Assembly (NCBI GenBank): GCA_015680905.1
Contig: CM027383.1
Coordinates: forward strand, 87,515,001-87,579,000
DNA from: Coptis chinensis
Lineage: Eukaryota > Streptophyta > Magnoliopsida > Ranunculales > Ranunculaceae
Direction of reading: 5' to 3'
Length of the DNA: 64,000 nucleotides
Shown here piece after piece: positions 11,452-22,688 of this stretch. The number at the start of each line of letters is the position of its first letter. Position 1 is the first letter of the stretch. Under the pieces are notes generated by a model, which saw nothing but the letters and a program-made list of their open reading frames with translations, was not told where the DNA came from and did not search any database. The position numbers and the translations under genes are program-made.

Positions 11452-11663
11452 CTAATAATGCACGATCAAAGCTGTTATTCTGCACATATTCATAGACTAA
11501 AATCCTATTCTTTCCTTGAACACAACATCTAATCAATTCAACAAGGTTTAGATGCTTGACATTGGTGACCACGTCAATTTCAGTAAAAAATTCATGCACC
11601 CCTTGCTTCGATTCGGTAGAAAGTGCTTTCACAGCAACTTGCCTTCCACTTTTTTAGGATTCC
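11452..11663 (-). pseudogene. Exon of a CRPK1-like receptor kinase, frameshifted
   Basis: The minus frame reads GRQVAVKALSTESKQGVHEF, then TEIDVVTNVKHLNLVELIRC and NRILVYEYVQNNSFDRALLG. This is the N-lobe of a plant Ser/Thr kinase: beta-3 lysine in VAVK, helix alpha-C glutamate in TEID, hinge at YEYV. It closely resembles one exon of COLD-RESPONSIVE PROTEIN KINASE 1 and relatives. An acceptor TTTGCTAG precedes the exon at 11664. In the first codons a run of six A gives a stop (TAA) in the kinase frame; five A would restore GILKSGRQVAVK, so a one-base insertion is inferred. No neighbouring kinase exons were found within several kb. It is a gene fragment, not a working gene. Confidence 0.75.
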
Positions 11664-12227
11664 CTAGCAAATAGAAACGAGAAAATGAAAATTTACACGT
11701 AAGGACTATTATACCTGGCTTACTCTCTAAATTTCGAACGTGATGCTGAAGTTCATAAACATAGGAAGAAAATACCATTCGTGAAACATGACATCGACAA
11801 GAAGAGAGTTATATAAGCAAGTATTTCTAAAGTACCCAATACAAAGACCCAGGGGAGAAACTCAAACACTTGAGTATCAAGTTGTCCATGGTCTGTTGCA
11901 TTTTCAAAGTTAAACAAGATTTTTTTTTCTTTATATATTTTAGGCCTACTTAAATGATTAGTTTTCTCACCCAACTACACTTAACCAGTTGACAATTAAT
12001 GTTTCATGACCAGAGATGTGAATGCAGCTGAAAAAATGGTTGAAATGGTGGAACTAACACACTTGATTGAAAAAACTATGCTTACAGATCCTAGAAGGTT
12101 ACTCACACACCAAACGACATAAGGACAACGCAACATTAAGTGTTGGAGTGAGAACCCTTTCTTGCTTTGGCCTGTAAGTATGATAGCTAATTACTGTTTT
12201 TCCTTGTCCTAGGACCTCTTGTCCTGG
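11664..12227. other. Intergenic, nothing recognised
   Basis: Open frames here (for example 11753-11974 minus) show no known domain. Confidence 0.4.
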
Positions 12228-13120
12228 TTCAAGAACGGTGGTGTATATTTTTCTAGGTTACATTGACACGGACACTTGTACTAGTTCAAGAACGGTAGTG
12301 TATATTTTTCTAGATTACATTAACACGGGCACGCGTGTTGGTGTCCGACACGGATACGGGATGTCGGATACAGCGAGCTATAAGAGATTGACTCGGAGAG
12401 TCGGGGACACAGCGAATAATTAATTATTTTTTTAATAATTATAAATTAGAAGTTTTTTTTTTTTTTTTTTTTTTTTTCAAAAAAACAAGAATAAATTGGG
12501 GAGAAAAGTCTTACATACAAAACAAATATTAAGCGAATAATTAATTATTTTTTAATAATTATAAATTAGATTTTTTTTTTAGAAAAACAAAAATAAATTG
12601 GGGAGAAAAGTCTTACATACAAAACAAATATTAAAAATATTAAATTGATTAAAGTGATATAAAAATACAAAATGAGCTTACAAAGTTCAGAAATACACAA
12701 TGTTAGAAACTGGACTGTTTTTTTGGCCCAATTTGGTTTATTGGCCTAATTTGTTTTTAAAATGTCTGTCCATAATATTAGAAAGACTCAAGTCAAACAA
12801 TTTAAATTACAAGCCCAAGTAAAAAGCCCACTAGGGCTTAGAAAAAGCCGATCGTGCTTGTCCCTCTTTCCCATCTCCTTCTCCTGCGACTGGCGGCTGC
12901 TTTCTCCCTCTCTCTCTCTCTCTCTCTCCCATCTGTTGCTCGGTAACCATCATGTACGTTATTAGACAACCATCTTGCTCTTTCTCTCCCATCTCCTCTC
13001 CTGCTCTCTCTCTCTCCCCCATCTATTGCCGTATCTCGATGTTTTAAGCCGTATCGACTATCCGTGTCGACACACATTTTTTTCAGAATATGCCGTGTCC
13101 ATGTAACCTAGATATTTTTC
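12228..13120. mobile_element. Inverted-repeat element (GTTACA/GACACGG type)
   Basis: The left side has two tandem units (58-bp period, from 12228 and 12287) carrying TTTTTCTAGRTTACATTRAC and ACACGG. The right side (about 13085-13125) carries the inverse, CCGTGTCCATGTAACCTAGA. Between them are a direct repeat of about 120 bp (12412-12532 and 12533-12632), a region with many GGCCCA-type words, and a (CT)n tract near 12903-12929. The inverted ends suggest an old DNA transposon holding captured promoter-like DNA; no duplication of target was identified. Confidence 0.45.
12412..12632. repeat. Tandem direct repeat of about 110-120 bp
   Basis: GCGAATAATTAATTATTTTT through TACAAAACAAATATTAA occurs twice; the units differ mainly in the length of a T run. 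Confidence 0.85.
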
Positions 13121-13523
13121 TATTTCTTTAGGGCCAAGATTCTAACAAATAGGCGGCTTAACGGTTACCTGTAAAACCAAAACTTTGTAGAATATGGATT
13201 CTTTTAGGAGCCAGATGGAAAACAATTAAAGTGTGAAGACACCGAATAAGTTAAAAACTTGAATTAGAACCACTGATAAAAGATACCAGAATTGGAGCCA
13301 AACTTGCAGTCTATTCTTCAATTTAAGACCTGAAATAGTAAGAACATAAATCAAGGTTAAAAACTCACCATGACTGAATAATTGCAAATTCAGAATGTTC
13401 TTTAGTCTACCTTGTCTGGTCATTCGGAAATAGTTTAGTTAGCCTGCAAAAGGTAGCTGCAATTTCTCCATTAACCAAACAAGGCATTATTGCTGAGTAT
13501 TTCAGAAGTATTTCTCTATCAAC
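13121..13523 (-). other. Unique-looking intergenic DNA
   Basis: The minus frame REILLKYSAIMPCLVNGEIA is followed by CAG (about 13448), which may be an exon-intron edge. No family was recognised. It abuts the MITE at 13527. Confidence 0.25.
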
Positions 13524-13526
13524 TAA

Positions 13527-14044
13527 GAGCATCTCTAGGTGGACGTATCCGTGGTCGCATTCTTCAAATTTGAAGAAATGCGTCGGAATTTTCCGGAATT
13601 CCAACTCTAGGTGGTTGCATTCGTGGTTACATCACCTGCTTGTTCGCATTCTTATTCGCAAATTTGGCAATTTGAATGCGGATGCGGAGCGACATTAGTA
13701 ATGTCGCGCGCCATTGCAAATGTCGCCCCAAGTTTTTTTTTGACTTTGACCAGCACCAGGCGCCAGTGGTACTGGCGCGCGCCACTACTATTGTCGCGCA
13801 AGTTATTTTTTTTTTAATTTTTTCAATTTGGTGCGACATTAGTATTGGCGCGTGAGTTTTTTTTTGAATTTGGGGGCGACAGTGATACTGGCGCGCGCCA
13901 GTACTAATGTCGCGCAGGTGGGTTCCCAATGAATTTTGCGACCACGAATTTGCGACCACTTAGAGTTGGTCGAAATTTGCTATCAGATTCTGTGGTAGCA
14001 TTCTTCAAATTTGAAGAGTATGCTACCACCACCTAGAGATGCTC
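13527..14044. mobile_element. PIF/Harbinger (Tourist-like) MITE
   Basis: The ends GAGCATCTCTAGGTGG and CCACCTAGAGATGCTC are perfect 16-bp inverted repeats flanked by TAA on both sides (13524-13526 and 14045-14047), the 3-bp duplication of PIF/Harbinger elements. The 518-bp body has a second inverted layer (GCATTCTTCAAATTTGAAGA on both sides). In its middle, 13685-13920, is a series of 20-25-bp self-complementary words with GCGCGC cores. Confidence 0.9.
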
Positions 14045-14047
14045 TAA

Positions 14048-14550
14048 GCAAGTATTTATGAAGTAGCCAGATTAACACCTTCCGTTTTAATGTTTTATAG
14101 AGCAATCATATACATCTAGCAAAGTGCTTCTGAAGGCATGAAGTAACTACAACATTCAGTTACAGTGTTACCAAATAGGACACCAATGCTTAGCGGGCTC
14201 AACAATTTCATCAACGTCATGACCCCACAAAGCAATTTTGCTATTAAATTTTAGGATATTCTCGTGGTAGCCCAGATCTAAATTTTATTATGTCAGGCAG
14301 TCTGACCAAATTAAATGCCCTCTCTTTCAGCACCACATTTAGCTACAATAAGTGGAGGTCTAACGCTATATTATAGTCTTACAGATCATTTTGGTTTCAA
14401 ATTTCGTCAACTTTATGAATGCCAACCCTATCTATCCATTGTTTCTCCAATATCTAGCAGAGCTTTGACAAGAGATTCAACTACATTATTGCAAAGACAG
14501 AAATGGAGGAATGTATAACAAGGATAAACAGTAAAGATTAAACAAACTAC
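14048..14550. other. Intergenic or intronic, nothing recognised
   Basis: No family-like coding sequence; it may be an intron downstream of the small exon at 14551-14638. Confidence 0.35.
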
Positions 14551-14638
14551 CTGCTGAGAGGCATTGCTAAGTTGCTGCTCAAGATCCTGCAACTTCTTTT
14601 CCTTCTCTAAAAACTCCTTATCCTCCTCAACCAATGTT
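14551..14638 (-). CDS. Isolated coiled-coil exon with good splice sites
   Basis: Between acceptor TATATCCCAG and donor GTAGTTTG lies an 88-base exon that is open in one frame and reads TLVEEDKEFLEKEKKLQDLE followed by QQLSNASQQ. Charge and heptad spacing point to coiled coil. Both splice sites are strong and there is no stop, so it could be an internal exon of a live minus-strand gene. Partner exons were not recognised nearby and I cannot name the protein. It could equally be a captured exon. Confidence 0.4.
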
Positions 14639-14639
14639 C

Positions 14640-16213
14640 TGGGATATAAGATGCACTGAGGGAACTTAACAAAGTTCTAGTCCATCTAAAAGACATACAC
14701 TAACAATCACGACTAGCTATATGAGAAACTTGTGTGCAATCCACAAGGTGATGTACAAGAGACAATTAGAGCAACGAAATATTAAAGTGGTTGGAATTAT
14801 ACCATCCTATATATACACATGTAAGTACCATGTTGACCACGTGTATGATACTAATCGTGGACATCCTTGCTCATGCTTTAAAGACACTTATCTATTAACT
14901 CAAGTAACATGGGTACAACCTTGAAATTAGTTTTGGAAATGCTTACCTGAAATCTTTCACGTTACTTTGTTTGTTTCTTTAATCTAACAGCTCTATCACT
15001 ATCTCATATTTGACCCAAACTCATATTTGACCCAAACATTAACAAAGTCAACTTACCCATACTTCTTTGGAAAGAAGTATTCACCTGCCAAGTTCATCAG
15101 ATAAATAATTAGAAGCAAAACATATAGCAGTATATGGTTTCAAAATATCATTCTACTTAAAAGTGTTAATTTTGTTTTTTTCCCCATTTGATAACGTGTA
15201 AAGCAATTCCTACTAGAAATTCTCAAACAAGTCAAGCAAGAGAGTTAATCTTTTCATTATCTTGGACAAAAGTGATGTGCAGGGTAAAAGGAACAAAAGG
15301 TTTAATAATGGACGATTATGTGCATATATCTAAATGCAATGTATGTCGCAAGCTATATAAACTGACAAGGCCAAACACCTCTTTCTATAGTTTTATTTGT
15401 AAATAATTAGAGTAAATTTTCACATTAACTGATTTTCGTGGGTATTACCATTCTCATGGGCTGTTTGGTAAAAATAAGGCGTGAATTAGAATTCCCGTGA
15501 GAATAGGAGTATAGGACTACTACTTTCGTGTGAGAAACGGGAATAAGATTTTAGGGGAATTCTCTCAAAGTTAGTTGTGGAGTTGTTACGTGCCTATAAA
15601 ACCACAACTCAACTCGCCATCGTCTTCACTATTCGAGGTAACCATTCTCATAAAAATTTATGTTTTTTTTTTTTTTTTTTTTTTTTTTGCTGATGTTAAC
15701 CATGTCTTCTTCACTTCACTCGCTTCTTTTAACATTTTGTGATCAGTAAAGTTATTTTATAATGAAGATTTGTCACTTTTATGGGCTTTTTGTTTCGTGT
15801 TCCCATATATTCTATGGCTTGTATTTTCTTTCTTCTCCCAACCAATCCACCTTGAAAAATCACGACGCAGTTTTCTATAGCCCGACAAGGATGACTTTGG
15901 TTTCAAGTCAATATCCATACAACCTTTTACTCGAACGCATTGAAAGTGCCACCAAGAAATATAAAAAACCTGATAGGTGAGGGGCTTTGGGTCCGTTTAC
16001 CGTGGCACACTACGATGGGTCCGCGAAGTGGTCGTGAAGGTTCGGTCGAAGAACATCAACTCGGGGAACTTCGTGAATTTGAAAATGAGGTAAACAGTTT
16101 GTGCATTTCACATTGTTGTGTAATTTTTGTTTTGCAACAAGCTTAACAATTCACACCAAAAATTTGATTGAAACGTTCTTTTGAAGAAACTGAATGTAAA
16201 CACAGTAATGTAA
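14640..16213. other. Intergenic; poly-T tract
   Basis: No gene recognised. A T run lies at 15664-15688. GGGCTGTTTGGTAA followed by CGTGAGAATAGG near 15456 resembles the CAAACAGCC/CGTTTGG-type inverted-end DNA at 21060-21215, suggesting pieces of one old MITE family. CCTATAAAACC near 15595 is TATA-like but no gene follows it. Confidence 0.4.
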
Positions 16214-17104
16214 TTACCTGTCACAGCCCGAATTTCTAAACAATTAAAAAATGAATAATTGAAATATAAATATCTCAACCATCACTTGGTTCAATTGTCT
16301 AAAAACCCAGGCTATGACGGGGGGATACAACACATGTCAAAACCTAAAACCCACATCACAACAGGATCAACTTAACAACAAAAATCTCCAAATTCCTCAA
16401 CTATCACATTATTAAAAACTTTCTTCCATCCCAATACAAACATAAACAAACTTTAAGAATAACAATTTCCAACATCGTATTCTCATGTCATATAAAAAAT
16501 GTAACCTACGTTATTACATCCTTCCAAAAGATCAGACCTAATAAAAGAACTAACGGACTGCTCCAGGCAAGAATCCAAATCACATGCCGTGGTTCCACTT
16601 CCTTCAACCTATGTTCCCAAGAATACACCCACGTTGCCAAAACAAAGCAAATATGGGTCAGCAAAATGGAATTTGCTGGTATGAGTAGACTAACCACATA
16701 TAAACATTATCATACTTTAATTATCCAAACAATCATGTTATATTTTCCCATAACTTAATCATTCACAGCTTGGAAGACAGGTAGTTCCGTCATTTCAACC
16801 GGCATAGCTTCTTCCCAAGCAAAACTTCCATTATATTAACTCATTCAAATCACTCGTTTTAATATCTAAATCATTGCATTAACATTTACCGATATCCACT
16901 GCTGTATAAGGGTAGGACCGCGTCCCTGCACAAAATGTTATTAAGTCCTACCCTCCTGCAAAAGAAAGTTAGAACTTCTACATAACATATGTAGATATTA
17001 TTTTAGGTATTCAAAAGTAAACCCAAACACACTCGCACAATCAAATTAATTTCTCTTATTAATTAATCAATTACTTTTCTTATACACATATTTCACAACC
17101 TATG

Positions 17105-17335
17105 TACCTTAGGTCATTCCCGCCACATTCAAGGAATACCCAACCTTACATTCCCGTACACTCAAGGAATACAACTAACCCTGGGGCTTAATACCTTAGT
17201 TCCTCTCAGGGTAGTCCAAACAATCCGGGTCATTCATGGCACATTCAATGAATACCCGGGTCATTCATGGCACATTCAATGAATACCCAATTATAACGCT
17301 AACGGGCCATTTATGGCACATTCAATAAATGGCCA
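17105..17335. repeat. Palindromic array ATTCATGGCACATTCAATGAAT, copy 1
   Basis: Several variants of GGTCATTCATGGCACATTC plus AATGAATACC alternate with CATTCCCGCCACATTCAAGG. Each unit is itself an imperfect palindrome (ATTCAT...ATGAAT). The same array recurs inverted at 35787-36045 in the second family member. Confidence 0.85.
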
Positions 17336-17869
17336 CCTAACATATGACGTCAACAGTCATAAAACTCAATTCCAAAACTTGAGACGTGGAGAGTTCAAAA
17401 AGGGTGCGGTAAACTTATTTACGCATTATTGAACTTTATTTCATATATTATTTCAGAGAACGAAAGAGTATCTTGATTCATGTATTTTTGGTTTACGCGT
17501 TATTAATTTCATGGATGTATAAGTGTCATAACGCTGTATATCATAAGAGATTGAAATATCATGTAATAGTTAATACACGTACACACGTATATATATACAG
17601 GTCTTAGCCTAAAGTCAAACACCTATCCCAATAGACTTAATCATAGCCAAGTCAAAGGTCTTTATGACTATGTCTCTAAAAAAAATATAAATCTTGTCAC
17701 GTGTCTAAAATACGCCATATCAACGTCAAATCTTTATTTGATAAAGACAAACCAATTTATCGCGGGCTTCCAATATTTTAAAGATTTGATTTGTCCATAC
17801 AATCTACAACATAAAACGTAGCACAATTAAACAGTCAAAAGTCCACAATCAAAGTCCAAACCAAAGCCC

Positions 17870-18120
17870 AAAGGTCTAACTATTTAAAGACCCAATTTGG
17901 ATCTATATTAAGTCCTATGGACTGGCCCCAAACAATATTAGAAATTGGCCCCAAACACTTAAACTGAACTGGCCCAAAACTAAAACAAAACCGGGCCCAA
18001 GCAAAACAAATGGTTTAGGCCCAAACAACTTAACCTAAACTGGGCCCAAACTAAACAATCTAATAACCAAAAGGTTATAACCCGGTCCAAAGGAAACTAA
18101 CTAAGGCCCAAGCCCAACAA
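17870..18120. promoter_or_regulatory. Dense GGCCCAA (site II-like) array
   Basis: About seven or more copies of GGCCCAA or GGCCCCAA lie within 250 bp inside element copy 1. TGGGCC/TTGGGCC is the plant site II type motif bound by TCP factors. Whether it acts here is unknown; simple duplication could also explain it. Confidence 0.35.
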
Positions 18121-19129
18121 AAAAACAGACACAGTATCGTCTCTTCCTCCTCCATCTTCCTCACAGCAGCCTCCACCACCGGATTGACCACCACCAGCCA
18201 CCCACCTTTGGCCCTTCAAAACCCAGCGGTTTTAACCCCCATGAAAACCCCCACCTACCGATACCATCATAACCCGATTCCCCTCATCTTCAAATTCAAC
18301 CCCCGACCGCCATTAACGCAAATTCCAAGCTTTTCCCAAACTTTAATAGCACCCCTTAACAGCCCTCACACCCTACACTAGCTACCCCATCACCAACAAA
18401 CCATTCAAGCCGACAAATTAAATATAAAACATCACGAGTTCGACCAACATCATAACACAGTAAATATAATACTAACGGTTCAAACTATATTGGAGGATGG
18501 GCGTGCCGCCATTGACGCCCTCTAAAAGCTTCGACAGCACCCACGAAAACCTCCAGCCACCACAAATCGAAATCCCACTACCTAACCCACACCACCAACA
18601 GCAAAGTTTTCTTAAATAAAACTGGCGAGTTCTTGTTGGCCGCCATTGATGCTCTGTCGAAGCTCCCAACAGCCTAAATTATAACCGACTTTACTAATAC
18701 AAAAACAGAACAAATCATGGACGAGAACGAACAGGAAAAATCACAGAAAACATCGTACTCTCGCAAAACTGTTATACTCCCGTAAAACTGTTATCTCTGA
18801 ATAAACTGTATAGGCGATATGCGAGAAAAAGAAAACTAAAATACTCACAATAACAGTTTATATGGACAGTAAATTCATAAATTCTAAACAGGCGAAAATC
18901 ATAGTTCTAGTAGTGGTGAGAGTTAACTCTACTCACCTGTAGCGCTCTCCGATTATCAACCAGCTACCAGGAAAAACCTTCCTTTCCTTCCTTCAGTAAA
19001 ACTCCCATTTTTTTTTTACTAAAACCCGTTTTTTCCCAAAAACTCTACGTGAGAAAACTCCCCGAAAACTTATCCATTTACCTACGGGCTTTTATCCGTA
19101 TCTGATAGTTATCTATATTCAGTTTAACC

Positions 19130-19161
<32 letters not shown>

Positions 19162-19199
19162 GGAAAACAAAGAATAAAAACACGGGGTGTTATATTACC

Positions 19200-19759
19200 C
19201 ATGTTTGTGGGACACCAATTTCAGCCCATTTCAAATGGTGTTGAGTTATTTCACCACTTTGCCAAATTACGAGAAAGTTGTTTATTCTTATCTTGTATTT
19301 TTGCTATAAAAGCTTTGATGCCATGCAAAAGTTAAACCTAGAGGTTTATTTACTTCTGTTGGTTTTTAGCTTCTGATTTGGTTATAACTGATGACTGTGG
19401 TATATGTCTTTCCAATTAGTTCCCTTATGTAGATTCAAAAATTCTATGATTGCTAGCCATGTTTTGACATCTTATCATCATATCATAAACATATCCACAG
19501 CTGATAGTCTATCTTTGATCTTATTATGGTTAAGTTTATCACTACTTGACCTGAAGAACATTTATTTTTATCGAACCCGAAAGAACATATCTCTTTTATT
19601 CTTACCAAGTTTTTAGTGAATATAGGAAAAATTGCATGAATTCAGGTCCAACAGTTCTAATTCGTCTGCTACATAAGTGCATATGGTTGAATTCAAGCAA
19701 GTGGGTCTATTACATTATTATGTTCAAGAATTTTACATGTTTGTTTATTTGTATTACAG
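19200..19759. other. Intergenic or intronic flank of the kinase exon
   Basis: No separate feature; probably intron sequence carried with the SYMRK-like exon. Confidence 0.4.
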
Positions 19760-19886
19760 CTAAACCTTCTGTCAGCTATGTGGCATGAGAATTTGGTTCC
19801 TCTTATTGGATACTGTTATGAAAGTGATCAACAAATACTTGTCTACCCCTTCATGTCGAATGGATCTCTTCAAGATCGCCTCTATG
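19760..19886 (+). pseudogene. Single exon of a SYMRK-like receptor kinase
   Basis: Between TATTACAG and donor GTACC a 127-base open exon reads [20 protein letters not shown], then [20 protein letters not shown] and LY. It covers the alpha-C to hinge part of a kinase N-lobe and matches the corresponding exon of the symbiosis receptor kinase group (SYMRK/DMI2/NORK), where [11 protein letters not shown] is characteristic. SYMRK-family kinases act at the plasma membrane in root symbiosis signalling. No other kinase exon is seen nearby and a ribokinase pseudogene follows only 190 bp later, so this is an orphan exon, not a gene. Confidence 0.75.
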
Positions 19887-20078
19887 GTACCTTTCAATCT
19901 AAATTCCTGAAAAGCTAGTCAAATAAGTCAAGCTGTGTTAAAGTGCCATGAAATGGTCAGTTTTCTATATGAACATCTAAACTTTTGTGCATGCTCTACA
20001 TTCTCCCGGTGATCCACACTTCAGATCAGTAAACTGTTTTATTCTAACTACTTTTCATTTGAACATTTTTATTCTTAG

Positions 20079-20458
20079 GGTGTCAAGTAGGTCCTGGTGA
20101 AACTTGGTGAGAAAGGGCCAACCTTATTCATAGAAGGCGGAGAGGAAGCAATCAGGCAACCCATCATTGCTTTGCCGCAGAGTTATTGATACAATTGGTG
20201 CCGGTGATACTTTTTATCTTTGCTTTTCTTTGTTGCACTAATAGAGGGCAAGTCCAAAGAGGAATGCATGAGATTTGCCGGTATGCTTGCGCTTTTTTGT
20301 TTCATTTCATTTTTTGTTTTGATCTTATTCGTGTTTTCACAAAATTATCGTGCTATTATTGCAGCTGCTTGCAACATCTCTTTGTGTTCAAGTTAAGGGG
20401 AGCAATTCCAAGCATGCCCGAAAGAAAAACGATCTTGGATGCTCTCCGGTCTCTTTGA
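20079..20458 (+). pseudogene. 3' end of a pfkB-family ribokinase gene
   Basis: Exon 20079-20280 reads VLVKLGEKGPTLFIEGGEEA, then VIDTIGAGDTF and IEGKSKEECMRFA. Intron 20281-20364 keeps GT...AG. Exon 20365-20458 ends GAIPSMPERKTILDALRSL and stop. GAGD is the pfkB anion-hole/catalytic-base motif; the ending is that of plant ribokinase, which phosphorylates D-ribose. Damage: TAG at 20088-20090 where a Gln is expected, frame changes around the GAGD block and within the following helix, and one extra G before the GAIPSMP segment. A retained intron means it came from genomic DNA, not a retrocopy. The upstream four fifths of the gene is absent. Confidence 0.8.
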
Positions 20459-22361
20459 GATCAATTCCTATTGTCAAAGCAGCATAGTTCTTTTAACGAA
20501 CTGCTCAAGGCCTCAACTTATATATAGGCATGTTGAAGTGACAGGTTAGATACTGAAGAATGCTTGTGCTGTTGAGTGGTCTAGTAGATCCTCAAATACA
20601 ATATACACGTCAAAATTTTGTAACGGCTTCTATACTAAATGGAAAGTTTACATCATACAGTTCAGTCCTAATTCTGTATTTCACAAGTTCAATGTACAAT
20701 AGTCCATTATTAATTTAACAAATTCAGTAACAAAAAAAAAAATCACTTTTTTTATGACGACTGATCTTCAACACACTAGTAATCAACTCCAAATATTTTC
20801 ACTTCACAGTACACCAGGTGAAAGGGCCAATAGTCCAATACACTACAATTTCACACCATTAAAATTCGTGTTGCACCAGCACCCCCAAGTCCCACGTTGT
20901 AAGGTACGAAATTTGATTCACATTTATTGTGCTTAGGAATGTTGTAAGGTATGAAATTTGATTCACATTTATTGTGTTTTGGAATGACTATTATTTTGGT
21001 TATATGGAATACTCGAGCAAAAAAAATTAACAAAAATGGTATAGAAAATTGATGTGAGAATTCTTAGCAACCAAACAACATGTAGGAAATTGACACCGAG
21101 AATTACCAAGAATTCTCACAGTTTGCCAAACAGCCATAATTCTCACATAATCATGAGAATCGGATTCCATTAGAATTCTAACTCTCACGAGAATTCCTCT
21201 CGTTTCCAAACGCACCCTTAAATGGCAAGATGGGCAGTTTTATATTTAGCTAATTTGCCTTCTATGAGATCAAACTTTTCAGGCTACATATAAATAATTA
21301 TTTGTGTGCGCCATCTGCCATGTGACACTTACAAACAAGTTAACTGATCTTCATCTAAGAAACATTTTTGTAAGCATGTCTGTTTGCATTTTGTAGCACC
21401 ATGTGCCATGTATGCAACATGAGCAGCTAACTTGAGCTACATCTGAGCTAGAGTCTGCCAGCATGCTCCCTCAAACTTAATGTTTCATTTAGTGTACTGG
21501 AGCGATATCAAGTACATGTATTTTTACTCAAACAGAAATATTACGAGAATGACGCCACTTAATGCTCACCCCTACAGACGGCCTGCAATTGAATACTCGC
21601 ATTTGGCTGCACCGTTAAGAACCTCATCTCTCCGTGCATCTAACTCAGTCATCTGACCAGCTCTAAGGAAAACCTTAGTTTTTCCCTGCAAGTCATTTGC
21701 AATTATTCATAAGGAAAACCGTAGAACATACAGTCTTGCATTCTCAAGATCCAACTGAAAACATGATCATCAATATAATGATACAAATTCAAACATATGT
21801 AACAAGGAGGGAAGCAACTACACCTCATGCCAAACACTCGATCCAATAAGCTAAAAAGTATACCATAGTTAAGAGTGTCATTCTTACCCAAAAAAAAGTG
21901 AAGAATGTCGTTTATAAATAAAATGAAGAATATTAACTACCACAGAAAAACTTCTGAGATAGTGAGATAGGATTGTCCATGTTCTCAAGGAAGATGATTA
22001 AATTGGTTCTCATTTCTCAATGAGGGTTTAAACTAATAATGGATGTTTGCCAGGAGAATTTCATGCTTTGATTGCTGCATGATAGGTCAATACAAAAGAA
22101 AACGTAAACTAACAATAGAACTGAAAAAAAAATCAGATGACTGATTTATATATATCCACATTGTCGGACTAGAGTGCTTTCACTTAGTAGTAATATTAGC
22201 ATCCAACATTCAAAGGTATATTACAAATTTAATGGACACTTGTGTTGATTAACTGTTAAATTTTAAGGTATTTGAACCTTAACTAGTTCTTGGTCGATCA
22301 AAATCCAAACTTATTCGTCTATAAAATGTATACTACATATTAACCTCTACTACAAGTAATT
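20459..22361. other. Intergenic; 45-bp tandem duplication and MITE debris
   Basis: GTTGTAAGGTACGAAATTTG starts at 20896 and again, slightly changed, at 20941 (45-bp period). 21060-21215 has several inverted AGAATTCTCACGAGAATTCC-like words ending CCAAACGCACCCTTA, resembling one end of a MITE, but no opposite end was found. No gene recognised. Confidence 0.5.
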
Positions 22362-22370
22362 AAGATGGAT

Positions 22371-22688
22371 GATGCCACTGCAAAAAGGAAAAGGCTGTCG
22401 TTTGCTAGATTTTGTATTGAGTTTCCGGTAAATTATGAATACAAAGACGTAATCAACGTCAAAGCTGGGAACTGAGAGGTGGGAATCCCTCTGGAGTATC
22501 CATGGAAGCCGATCTCGTGCACAAAATGTAATAAGTTCGGGCATGTAGCCGATAAATGCAATGGAAGATCCACAAGAGTTTGGGCACCAAGGCGTCCAGC
22601 ACAGGAGAGGAGGCCAGAGCCACAGAGAAACGAATGTGGAAACTACTCAACCAACAGGGGGCTTTGGAACAGCGGAACATACCTCTGA
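22371..22688 (+). pseudogene. LINE ORF1 C-terminal part with CCHC zinc knuckle
   Basis: The frame from 22371 reads AKRKRLSFARFCIEF, hits TGA before 22479, and continues IPLEYPWKPISCTKCNKFGH plus VADKC. C-x2-C-x4-H-x4-C at 22518-22559 is the nucleic-acid-binding knuckle of the LINE gag-like protein. The domain upstream of it (DUF4283) is mostly missing because of 5' truncation. An acidic linker follows in other frames up to 23140. Confidence 0.9.

Larger units (their letters stand above)
16219..19194 (-). mobile_element. Long TA...CA-ended element, copy 1 (solo-LTR-like)
   Basis: On the minus strand it begins TATAACACCCCGTGTTTTTA and ends GGGCTGTGACA. A perfect 5-bp duplication TTACC flanks it (16214-16218 and 19195-19199). 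Ends and internal blocks match a second copy at 33482-37566 in the opposite orientation: the CCTACCCTCCTGCA block (about 16905-16970), the ATTCAATGAATACCC array (about 17110-17330) and the terminal AT-rich start. At 2,976 bp it has no polyprotein ORF. Five-base duplications and imperfectly inverted ends suit an LTR, so a solo LTR of a non-canonical (TACA) gypsy-like element is likely. A LARD-like element is the alternative. Confidence 0.75.
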
